Of a stretch of DNA of 37,443 nt, positions 18,742 to 27,052 are shown one piece after another. Under the pieces are notes generated by a model. That model saw nothing but the letters and a program-made list of their open reading frames with translations. It searched no databases and was not told the origin of the DNA. A program made the translations under genes and the position numbers. Origin of the DNA: an uncultured Methylophilaceae bacterium (GTDB lineage Bacteria; Pseudomonadota; Gammaproteobacteria; Burkholderiales; Methylophilaceae); the NCBI GenBank assembly GCA_903909015.1, contig CAIVUE010000132.1:1-37443 (forward strand). Reading direction: 5' to 3'. How positions within the stretch are numbered: position 1 is the stretch's first letter; every line of letters starts with the position of its first letter.

Positions 18742-21282
18742 ATGTCAAAACTTTTGATTGTTGAATCACCTTCCAAAGCTAAAACTCTAGAAAAGTATTT
18801 AGGTAAGGAATTCAAAGTACTCGCCTCCTACGGCCATGTACGTGATCTTATTCCGAAATCCGGTGCGGTAGATACCGAAAATGATTTCGCAATGAAATAT
18901 GAAATTATCGACCGAAACTCTAAACACGTTGATGCTATTACACGCGCTGTAAAGGATGCCGAAGCTATCTACCTCGCAACCGATCCAGACCGGGAAGGAG
19001 AAGCTATTTCATGGCATATCGCTGAGATTTTAAAAAGCAAAAATCTCATCAAGAACAAATTAATGAAGCGGGTGGTTTTTCACGAGATCACAAAAACAGC
19101 GGTTCAGCATGCAATTGATGAGCCGCGCGATATTTTGATGCCGCTTGTGAATGCACAGCAAGCCCGCCGTGCACTTGATTACCTAGTAGGGTTTAATCTT
19201 TCTCCGCTATTATGGAAAAAAATTCGAAGAGGACTTTCTGCAGGGCGCGTACAAAGTCCAGCTTTACGTCTAATTGTTGAACGCGAGCTTGAAATTGAAG
19301 CATTCAATAGCCAAGAGTATTGGACGATTCATTTAGAGTCACGCAAACATCAACATAGCTTTGAGGCAAAGTTGATTCAGCTTGATGGCAAAAAGGTTGA
19401 ACAATTTACGGTTATTAATTTAGACCAACAAGCCAATATCGTTGGTGAGTTATTGCTTAAAAGTGCTGGAAAAACTACAGTTAGTCGGGTTGAAAAAAAA
19501 CAACGTAGTCGAAGCCCAGCCGCTCCTTTCACGACGTCAACTTTACAACAAGAGGCTGTTCGTAAATTGGGCTTTACAACTAGCAGAGCGATGCGTATTG
19601 CACAGCAACTATATGAAGGTATTGATATTGGCGGCGGCGCAGTTGGTTTAATTACTTACATGCGTACCGACTCTTTCAGCTTAGCTGCTGAGGCGATTGC
19701 TCAGATTCGCGGCTATATTAAAGATAATTTTTCAGAAGAATATTTACCTAAATTACCAATTGCTTACAAAACAAAGTCTAAAAATGCTCAAGAGGCTCAT
19801 GAAGCGATTCGCCCAACGGATATCTCCCGCACACCAGCAAGCGTTGAAAAATTCTTAACGCCAGAACAATTTAAGCTTTATGAAATGATTTGGAAGCGTT
19901 CTGTAGCATGCCAAATGGCACCAGCAAAGTTCGATGCTGTAAGTGTTGATTTAGCCATTGGTAGCGATGCTAATTTATTTCGTGCCACAGGCCAAACCAT
20001 GGTATTCCCAGGCTTCATTGGAGTTTACATCGAAGGCGTTGATGATGCAGAAGAAGAGAATGAGACAAAATTACCTGCATTAGAAACGGGTGAAGTTTTA
20101 GAGGTGCAAAAGATTTTTGGTGACCAACACTTCACAGAGCCGCCGCCACGTTACGGTGAAGCTAGCTTAGTTAAAGTACTAGAGGAATATGGCATTGGCC
20201 GCCCTTCTACTTACGCTAGCATCATTTCTACTCTACAAGATAGAGAATATGTTTTATTAGATAAAAAACGTTTTACCCCTACGGATGTTGGTCGTGTCGT
20301 GAATAAATTCCTGACCGACCATTTCACGCGATATGTTGATTACGACTTCACAGCAAATCTTGAGAATCAGCTAGACAGTGTCGCAGAGGGCAACTTCGAA
20401 TGGATCCCACTTCTAAAAGAGTTTTGGGATGGCCTACACAAACAAATTGATGACAAAAAAGATGTTGAGCGACCTGGTACTGAATTGCTAGATGAAGCTT
20501 GTCCAAAATGCGGAAAATCACTATCTAAACAACTAAGCCGTTATGGAAGTTTTATTGGATGTACTGGCTACAACGACACTCCAAGATGTGATTACAAACG
20601 CAATATTGGCGGTGATCTTGCCATAAATAGCGAGCCGACTCTCATCGGCGTTGACACGGACTCAGGCAAAGACATTCTATTGCTTAATGGCCCTTATGGC
20701 CCTTATTTACAACTCGGCTTGCCTGAAGCGGACTCTAAGAAAAAACCAAAACGCGTCAGCATTCCTAAAGACATATCAATTGCAAACGTAAATTTAGATA
20801 TTGCATTGCAATTAATCGCATTACCGCGTGACTTAGGAATTCATCCTGACACAAATAAAAAGGTGATCGCAAATATTGGTAGGTTTGGCCCTTATGTGAA
20901 TCACGATGCAAAATTCAAATCCATCCCTAAAACTGATAGCGTTTTTGATATTGATTTAGCACGAGCAGTCGAGTTACTTGCGCAAGCGAACTCAGGTCCT
21001 GCACCTATTCGTGAGTTAGGGAACCATCCAACAGAAGATGGGCAAATTGCAATTTACTCTGGTCGCTACGGCCCTTATGTTCAGCATGGCAAGATACGAG
21101 CAACCATCGCAAAAAGCGAAGACCCAGAATCATTAACAATGGAGGAAGCTTTAGAGTTATTAGCTGCAAAGGCTGCGAAAGATGCGCCTGTTAAAAAGAA
21201 ACCCGCAGCTAAAAAAACAGCTTCAAAGAAACCAGCTGTAAAAAAATTAGCTGCTAAAAAGAAACCCGCAGCTAAAAAATAA
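18742..21282 (+). CDS. topA: DNA topoisomerase I
   Basis: ORF 846 aa; LLIVESPSKAKTLEKYLG Toprim, DPDREGEAISWH, ITYMRTDS active site, C4 zinc ribbon CPKCGK...CTGYNDTPRC, three GxYGPYxQ-type C-terminal repeats, Lys/Ala-rich tail. Confidence 0.98.
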   Translation: MSKLLIVESPSKAKTLEKYLGKEFKVLASYGHVRDLIPKSGAVDTENDFAMKYEIIDRNSKHVDAITRAVKDAEAIYLATDPDREGEAISWHIAEILKSKNLIKNKLMKRVVFHEITKTAVQHAIDEPRDILMPLVNAQQARRALDYLVGFNLSPLLWKKIRRGLSAGRVQSPALRLIVERELEIEAFNSQEYWTIHLESRKHQHSFEAKLIQLDGKKVEQFTVINLDQQANIVGELLLKSAGKTTVSRVEKKQRSRSPAAPFTTSTLQQEAVRKLGFTTSRAMRIAQQLYEGIDIGGGAVGLITYMRTDSFSLAAEAIAQIRGYIKDNFSEEYLPKLPIAYKTKSKNAQEAHEAIRPTDISRTPASVEKFLTPEQFKLYEMIWKRSVACQMAPAKFDAVSVDLAIGSDANLFRATGQTMVFPGFIGVYIEGVDDAEEENETKLPALETGEVLEVQKIFGDQHFTEPPPRYGEASLVKVLEEYGIGRPSTYASIISTLQDREYVLLDKKRFTPTDVGRVVNKFLTDHFTRYVDYDFTANLENQLDSVAEGNFEWIPLLKEFWDGLHKQIDDKKDVERPGTELLDEACPKCGKSLSKQLSRYGSFIGCTGYNDTPRCDYKRNIGGDLAINSEPTLIGVDTDSGKDILLLNGPYGPYLQLGLPEADSKKKPKRVSIPKDISIANVNLDIALQLIALPRDLGIHPDTNKKVIANIGRFGPYVNHDAKFKSIPKTDSVFDIDLARAVELLAQANSGPAPIRELGNHPTEDGQIAIYSGRYGPYVQHGKIRATIAKSEDPESLTMEEALELLAAKAAKDAPVKKKPAAKKTASKKPAVKKLAAKKKPAAKK
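21193..21279 (+). repeat. Perfect 24-bp direct repeat AAAAAGAAACCCGCAGCTAAAAAA in the topA 3' end, encoding KKPAAKK
   Basis: Copies at 21193-21216 and 21256-21279, offset 63 bp (in frame). Confidence 0.85.
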
Positions 21283-21301
21283 GCATTTAGAAATTAGTTT
21301 A

Positions 21302-21349
21302 ATCGATATTAAAAAAGCGGCTTTTTAAAGCCGCTTTTTTAATATCGAT
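21302..21349. terminator. Bidirectional rho-independent terminator between convergent topA and pbpG
   Basis: ATCGATATTAAAAAAGCGGCTTT-TT-AAAGCCGCTTTTTTAATATCGAT: 23-bp perfect dyad, A/T tracts flank the GC stem on both strands. Confidence 0.92.
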
Positions 21350-21353
21350 AATG

Positions 21354-22346
21354 TTAACTCATACGGGGTGAGAAGTTTCGAGCTTCCATCCACTTACGAA
21401 TACGTTCAGCATCGCCAATTCTTGAAAACTTACCCATAGAGTCCAAGAAAACCATAACTACAGATTTTCCAGAGATCTCAGCTTGCATTACTAAGCATCG
21501 CCCAGCCTCGCTAATATAACCAGTCTTAGATAGTCCAATTACCCACTTCTGACTATTATTTCTCACCAACAAATTAGTATTGGAGAAATTTACAGGATTG
21601 CGATTGCCGTGCAAATTAAACTCCTGAGAAGCAGTTGTGCTTACTTGTCTAATCTGCGGATAGTTATAAGCAGCACGAACCATTTTAGAAAGATCAGCCG
21701 CTGTGGAGACATTCTCACTGTTTAAGCCTGTTGGATCTACAAAATGACTACTTGCCATTCCCAAAACATTAGCTTTTTCATTCATTGCAATAACAAAGGC
21801 AGGAATACCACCCGGATAGTTTCTGCCCAAAGCGTGAGCAGCTCTATTTTCAGAAGACATTATTGCCATATGCAACAACTCCGCACGAGTAAGTTGCGTC
21901 CCAACCGGCAGCTTTGAACTTGAACCTTTCAGCATATCAACATCAGCCTCGGTTACTTGAAGCAATTCATCCATTGACTGGTGTGCATCCAACATGACCA
22001 TCGCCGTCATAAGCTTGGTAACGGATGCTATAGGTGTTTGAGTATTAATATTTTTTGCAAAAAGAATTTCTCCTGTCGCCTGATCCATAACTAATGCTTT
22101 TGCTGACGCAAGATGAGGCTCACCAGAGGTGACATATTTTTCAGAAAAATCCTCTGGATTAAAGCTAGCTTTTTGGATATTCCCTTTAGCATGAACGGAA
22201 TGCTTATGATGGGTTAGAACGGCATGCGACTGTTCATCAATCACTGAATGCAAACGCTCATGATGTTTTTTATGAGCTGCTTCGGCCGAGCCAAAAGACA
22301 ACGTCATTAAAAGGGCAATACTAAGCGTGATTACTTTTGATGTCAT
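21354..22346 (-). CDS. pbpG: D-alanyl-D-alanine endopeptidase, PbpG/PBP7 type (serine peptidase S11)
   Basis: ORF 330 aa; signal peptide; SVTKLM (SxxK), SSENRAAHALGRNYPGG (SxN), SKTGYISEAGRCLVM (KTG). Confidence 0.92.
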   Translation of the reverse strand: MTSKVITLSIALLMTLSFGSAEAAHKKHHERLHSVIDEQSHAVLTHHKHSVHAKGNIQKASFNPEDFSEKYVTSGEPHLASAKALVMDQATGEILFAKNINTQTPIASVTKLMTAMVMLDAHQSMDELLQVTEADVDMLKGSSSKLPVGTQLTRAELLHMAIMSSENRAAHALGRNYPGGIPAFVIAMNEKANVLGMASSHFVDPTGLNSENVSTAADLSKMVRAAYNYPQIRQVSTTASQEFNLHGNRNPVNFSNTNLLVRNNSQKWVIGLSKTGYISEAGRCLVMQAEISGKSVVMVFLDSMGKFSRIGDAERIRKWMEARNFSPRMS

Positions 22347-22391
22347 CGAATGACCTCCATCAATTTATTTTCAAGCAATATTAACTAAATA

Positions 22392-22412
22392 ATGTTGATT
22401 TGTCATCAACAT
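22392..22412. repeat. Inverted repeat ATGTTGAT-N5-ATCAACAT in the divergent pbpG/gcvH intergenic region
   Basis: Arms 22392-22399 and 22405-22412 are exact reverse complements. Confidence 0.6.
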
Positions 22413-22429
22413 AGCAACGATTTATAAGC

Positions 22430-22482
22430 TATTTTCTCAAAAAATTTAAATTAAATAAATTTAGACACTTTATGAGAAAATA
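22430..22482. repeat. Inverted repeat TATTTTCTCA-N33-TGAGAAAATA upstream of gcvH
   Basis: Arms 22430-22439 and 22473-22482 are exact reverse complements; right arm borders a TATACT hexamer at 22481-22486. Confidence 0.55.
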
Positions 22483-22511
22483 TACTTTTAACTCTACTTA
22501 TACAATCAATA

Positions 22512-22898
22512 ATGAAAATTGATAAGAATTTACAGTATTCATCTGAGCATTTATGGGTAGCAAACACCGAATCAGAAGAACTCATAGCGGGTATTACCGA
22601 TTATGCACAGGATTTATTGGGTGATATCGTGTTTGTTGAATTCCCAAAGATCGGGGCGAATCTGACAGCTGGGGAATCTTGCGGATTGGTAGAATCTGTG
22701 AAAACAGGATCAGATTTACATGCGCCTTTAGATGGGATCGTGACAGAAGTTAACAGTTCTTTACAAGTCAATCCCGAGCAAATCAATGGCTCACCCTACA
22801 AAACTTGGATTTTTAAATTCAAACCAACCAATCCTGACGACGTGAAAAATTTAATGGATGCATATAACTATGAAAAATTCATTGGCGATATTAGTTAA
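22512..22898 (+). CDS. gcvH: Glycine cleavage system H protein / GcvH-like lipoyl carrier
   Basis: ORF 128 aa; AGITDYAQDLLGDIVFVEFPKIG, GLVESVKTGSDLHAP with lipoyl-lysine context; no gcvT/gcvP nearby. Confidence 0.93.
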   Translation: MKIDKNLQYSSEHLWVANTESEELIAGITDYAQDLLGDIVFVEFPKIGANLTAGESCGLVESVKTGSDLHAPLDGIVTEVNSSLQVNPEQINGSPYKTWIFKFKPTNPDDVKNLMDAYNYEKFIGDIS

Positions 22899-22902
22899 AA
22901 TT

Positions 22903-23868
22903 TTATTCATTGGGGCTTGCCACTAAACGCACCGACCTAATTAATGCTTCGATTTCACTGTTTACCTTTGTGCTAATTTCCTGTCGCATAACGGGTAACT
23001 CCCCAGCAAAAGCTTGGTGTATTCTTTCTTTAAGCAACTGCTCAAGCTCGGGAACCTCTCCTTTCATGGCAGTCTCAAAATCTAATTGAGTAGTCTTAGC
23101 AAACTGTGTCATTTCCGCAAACAAATCAGTTTTAATTTGGGCTGAAGCAAGTTCATAAATGCTTGGCAGAGTCTCATTCATCTTGATACTTAGCACAAGG
23201 TTTGCTTCTTCTTGCAATTGTTTTAAGTGCTCAGCTAAATCTTGATTAGCTTTTTCAATAATATTTTTATAAAACATAGGTAAATCGCGCATTAAATCTT
23301 GATGAATCTTATCAGCAGCAATTTGATGCAGTTCGGCAACTTTTACTTCTAGTAAATCAGTAATTTTTAGTAGGGCCGATGTTTGCAAGTCTGATAAATT
23401 CACACCAACTCTTTCAGCCACATCAGTCTCAAGTTGCGGCATTAATTTCTCAAAATGATTGAGCAATCTCAAAACAAAATCATCTTGAAGTTTTGAATAA
23501 GAATCAATTAGTTCCGATTGAAACATTTCAGCACGCAATTGATACATTTGTGGGATTTCAGTGGTGAGGTCCGCTTTCGTTTTATCCAAAAAATTACCGG
23601 CGTCTTGAATCAATGATTGCTTAGCGTCTTTAAGAATTTTAGCCATTTCTTCATTTAATAGCTGGGTAATGCGGGGGGCTAAATCCTCAAGAATTTCATT
23701 TTTAATTGTTTCTTTTTTATTCGTTATCACAGCATCTGCAATGGCCTTATCCAAAAGCGGCTTAAGTTGCGTCATAGCAAATTCAAAAAATGCAGGCGAA
23801 AGAACCGGCGGCTCTGTTCCAACATATACTTGGGTTAATACTGGAATACTCTCTTGTTCAGATGCCAT
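22903..23868 (-). CDS. Uncharacterised helical-repeat protein downstream of holC
   Basis: ORF listed to 23883 uses a TTG start (MIESP); ATG at 23868 (MASEQESIPVLTQVYVGTEPP) more likely. Almost all helical, repeated (E/D)xLP/VP-hydrophobic units. Confidence 0.75.
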   Translation of the reverse strand: MASEQESIPVLTQVYVGTEPPVLSPAFFEFAMTQLKPLLDKAIADAVITNKKETIKNEILEDLAPRITQLLNEEMAKILKDAKQSLIQDAGNFLDKTKADLTTEIPQMYQLRAEMFQSELIDSYSKLQDDFVLRLLNHFEKLMPQLETDVAERVGVNLSDLQTSALLKITDLLEVKVAELHQIAADKIHQDLMRDLPMFYKNIIEKANQDLAEHLKQLQEEANLVLSIKMNETLPSIYELASAQIKTDLFAEMTQFAKTTQLDFETAMKGEVPELEQLLKERIHQAFAGELPVMRQEISTKVNSEIEALIRSVRLVASPNE

Positions 23869-23891
23869 CGGACTCTCAATCAAAAAACGGA

Positions 23892-24317
23892 CTAGATCTC
23901 TTTAGTATTAGCGTCATAACTTCTAATTTCATACCCACGGTCGCGATAAAACTTATAACGAATACGCGCTTGTGCCTTATCTGCTTCATCCATACCTACA
24001 ATTTCGATTAGCTTTCGAAATCGACTAAAAAATATTGGATGTGGATGTTGCAAATTAATTAATACTTCATCATGCAGAAAATGCTTGCCCTCCCAATCCA
24101 CAACAATTGGGGTCTCCGAGGCCAAAACATCTTCAGGGGCATGATTTGGCAAAAAAGCTAAATCCTTAGACCACAAATACTCTTTTACTTGGGTTGCTAA
24201 GTCAGCGCTTTGCACCAACAACATCAACTTAACATTCTTAACAATTGCCTTTTCACTTATTTCAGCAATCTTTTGTAGCTTATCATCGACATTGAAGAAG
24301 AATTCAATGCGCGTCAT
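23892..24317 (-). CDS. holC: DNA polymerase III chi subunit HolC
   Basis: ORF 141 aa; MTRIEFFFNVDDKLQKIAEISEKA, LWSKDLAFLPNHAPED, PIVVDWEG, FSRFRKLIEIVG; follows pepA. Confidence 0.92.
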   Translation of the reverse strand: MTRIEFFFNVDDKLQKIAEISEKAIVKNVKLMLLVQSADLATQVKEYLWSKDLAFLPNHAPEDVLASETPIVVDWEGKHFLHDEVLINLQHPHPIFFSRFRKLIEIVGMDEADKAQARIRYKFYRDRGYEIRSYDANTKEI

Positions 24318-24323
24318 AAAATA

Positions 24324-25841
24324 CTAGATCTTTGCTGCACGGTTTTTTAAGAATTCAGTTAACAATGGAACCGGACGGCCTGTTGAACCTTTTTCTTTAC
24401 CAGACTTCCAGGCGGTGCCGGCAATATCCAAATGTGCCCAATCATATTTTTTAGTAAACCGAGATAAGAAACAAGCTGCAGTAATACTGCCGCCAGCACG
24501 CCCACCAATATTAGCTATATCAGCAAAATTGCTATCAAGTTGTGGTTGATATTCTTCCCATAATGGCATGTGCCAGGCACGATCTAATGATCCTTCACCT
24601 GCATATAAAAGTTCTTTAGCCAAATGATCTTGATTACTAAATAGACCGCTAGCATGATGGCCCAAGGCAATAACGCAGGCGCCTGTCAATGTAGCAATAT
24701 CAACCACCGCTGATGGTTCAAATCTTTCTGCATAAGTTAACGCGTCACATAAAATCAATCGCCCCTCAGCATCGGTATTGAGCACTTCAATGGTCTGCCC
24801 TGACATGCTAGTCAATACATCTCCAGGGCGAATCGCATCAGCATCTGGCATATTTTCACAAGTGGGAATTATGCCAATTACGTTTAAAGGCAAATCCATC
24901 TCAGCAATAGTTTTAAATGTACCTAATACGCTTGCAGCCCCACACATGTCATACTTCATTTCATCCATCTCAGCACCTGGCTTAAGCGAAATGCCACCCG
25001 TATCAAATGTAATTCCCTTACCCACCAGCACCACAGGCTTCTGATCTTTTTTCCCTTTAAGGTGTTGCAGCACAATAAGTTTGGGCGGTTGCACGCTACC
25101 TTGAGCCACACCTAAGAACGAACCCATACCCAACTTTTTCAGTTCCTCACGTTCTAGGACTTGCACTTCCAAACCGTGTGATTTAACCATTAACAATGCT
25201 TGCTCTGCCAAATAAGTTGGTGTGCATATATTGGGGGGTAAGTTGCCCAAATCTTTCGCTAAACTGACGCCTGAAGACACTGCTAAACCCTGCTTCAATG
25301 CAACCTTTGCCTGATTATCATCTTGCTCTGAAACATGCACCTCAAGACTGTTGATTCCTTTTGTGACTTCTTTCTCTGCCTTATGCTTTTTACTCTTCAT
25401 CACATCAAAACGATACAAAGCATCATTGACGGCCTCAACCATCTGAGCAATTTTCCACCTAATATCTCTTTTTTTATTTTCTGCGTTTACAACGTCCACT
25501 TCAGCTAAAAAGATTGCGACATCATTTGCACCTGTCTTAGCAAGCGCTTTTACAGAAGAAATTACCGCCTTACGATAATCTTTATCGGTCAACTCGCCAT
25601 TTTTACCAAGGCCTACCAATAAAACACGATCACCATTGATCCCTTTTACGTTATGGAGCAGCAAAGTAGAGGCCACTTTTCCGTCCATATCTCCGTGCTT
25701 CAATATTTTAGTGACGAAGCCATCAGAAGCTTCATCAATAGATTGTGCAGAATGACTTAACTTACCTGATTCATAAACACCGACAATCACACAATCATTA
25801 CGTTGTTTTTCCGATTTACCACTTTTTATGCTAAATTCCAT
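24324..25841 (-). CDS. pepA: Leucyl aminopeptidase
   Basis: ORF 505 aa; VGKGITFDTGGISLKPGAEMDEMKYDMCGAASVLG and signature NTDAEGRLIL. Confidence 0.97.
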   Translation of the reverse strand: MEFSIKSGKSEKQRNDCVIVGVYESGKLSHSAQSIDEASDGFVTKILKHGDMDGKVASTLLLHNVKGINGDRVLLVGLGKNGELTDKDYRKAVISSVKALAKTGANDVAIFLAEVDVVNAENKKRDIRWKIAQMVEAVNDALYRFDVMKSKKHKAEKEVTKGINSLEVHVSEQDDNQAKVALKQGLAVSSGVSLAKDLGNLPPNICTPTYLAEQALLMVKSHGLEVQVLEREELKKLGMGSFLGVAQGSVQPPKLIVLQHLKGKKDQKPVVLVGKGITFDTGGISLKPGAEMDEMKYDMCGAASVLGTFKTIAEMDLPLNVIGIIPTCENMPDADAIRPGDVLTSMSGQTIEVLNTDAEGRLILCDALTYAERFEPSAVVDIATLTGACVIALGHHASGLFSNQDHLAKELLYAGEGSLDRAWHMPLWEEYQPQLDSNFADIANIGGRAGGSITAACFLSRFTKKYDWAHLDIAGTAWKSGKEKGSTGRPVPLLTEFLKNRAAKI

Positions 25842-25963
25842 TCAATACATCCTTTTGGCTAAATATCGTTGAATTATCCTGCGTTTTGGTTTGAAATCAA
25901 AATTTTGTAAAAATCATTTGTATCACCATTTATTAAACAACAAAGCAAAAGCCCTGTTAATTT

Positions 25964-27052
25964 ATGATCTTTAAACGATCACTCTCTCAAGAACTGCTTC
26001 AAACTGCGATTGGTGCTTTTACAGTCTTGTTTGGTATTGTTATCGCACAGCGAATCACTTATTACATTGGCATTGCTGCAAATGGAAGTATCGCCAGCAA
26101 TGCAATCAATACATTACTTGGGTTTAGCATGCTTAAGTTTTTGCCAATGCTACTTTCACTTACTATATTTTTAGCAGTTCTATTGACACTGACCCGTCAA
26201 CATCGTGACAGCGAAATGGTCATTTGGTTTAGTTCGGGGCAAGGATTATCCTCGTGGATAAGGCCCGTGTTAACTTTTTCTGGTCCAGTAATTATTTTAA
26301 TTGCATTTTTGAGTTTATTTGTAACACCTTGGGCAACAAACAAAAGCAGTGATTACAAAACCCAACTACAAAAACAAGATGAGTTGGCAACCATCACCCC
26401 TGGGGTGTTTAAAGAATCAAAACAAGCCAACCGTGTATATTTTGTTGAAAGTTTTAATAAACTCGGTACTACAGTTAAAAATATTTTCATTCAATCCGTT
26501 CAACATCAGCAATTAGGAGTTGTTGTTGCCAAAGAAGGTCACCGTGAAATAATGGCAAATCATGATAACTTCTTAATCATGGAGCAAGGCCGAAGATATG
26601 AAGGAAAACCAGAGACCTCTGAGTTTTCATCTACGACTTTTGAAAAGTATGCAATACGTCTTGAGGCAAAAGAATCAAAGGCTCCACCTGTTACAGCTAT
26701 TCAAGCCGTTCCAAGCAAGGTATTGCTTAGTGAGCATAGCCCCATTAACAATGCTGAGATTCAAGGCCGAATAGCAACCCCGATCTCTGCATTAATTTTA
26801 GTATTACTTGCAATCCCACTAAGCTTTGTCGACCCTCGCTCTGGCCGCTCCGGGAATATGGCAATGGCTGTTTTGATTTACATCGTCTATAACAACATGA
26901 TTAGCATTACTCAAGCATGGTTAGCCCAAGAGAAAATAATACCTGTTATTGGTTTATGGCCTGTACATCTGATCTTTTTAGCATTAACAATCTATTTGTT
27001 TTATCGTCGCGCATCTCAGTTGCCATTAATTCCAAGTCCGTGGCAAAAATGA
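25964..27052 (+). CDS. lptF: LPS export ABC transporter permease LptF
   Basis: ORF 362 aa; YjgP/YjgQ family pattern; divergent from pepA as commonly found. Confidence 0.94.
   Translation: MIFKRSLSQELLQTAIGAFTVLFGIVIAQRITYYIGIAANGSIASNAINTLLGFSMLKFLPMLLSLTIFLAVLLTLTRQHRDSEMVIWFSSGQGLSSWIRPVLTFSGPVIILIAFLSLFVTPWATNKSSDYKTQLQKQDELATITPGVFKESKQANRVYFVESFNKLGTTVKNIFIQSVQHQQLGVVVAKEGHREIMANHDNFLIMEQGRRYEGKPETSEFSSTTFEKYAIRLEAKESKAPPVTAIQAVPSKVLLSEHSPINNAEIQGRIATPISALILVLLAIPLSFVDPRSGRSGNMAMAVLIYIVYNNMISITQAWLAQEKIIPVIGLWPVHLIFLALTIYLFYRRASQLPLIPSPWQK

Noticed and set aside
26917-27048. Upstream extension of the lptG ORF
   Set aside because: The MNIVNRYLIKE start at 27049 overlaps the lptF stop in the usual ATGA coupling; the extension is out-of-frame reading of lptF.
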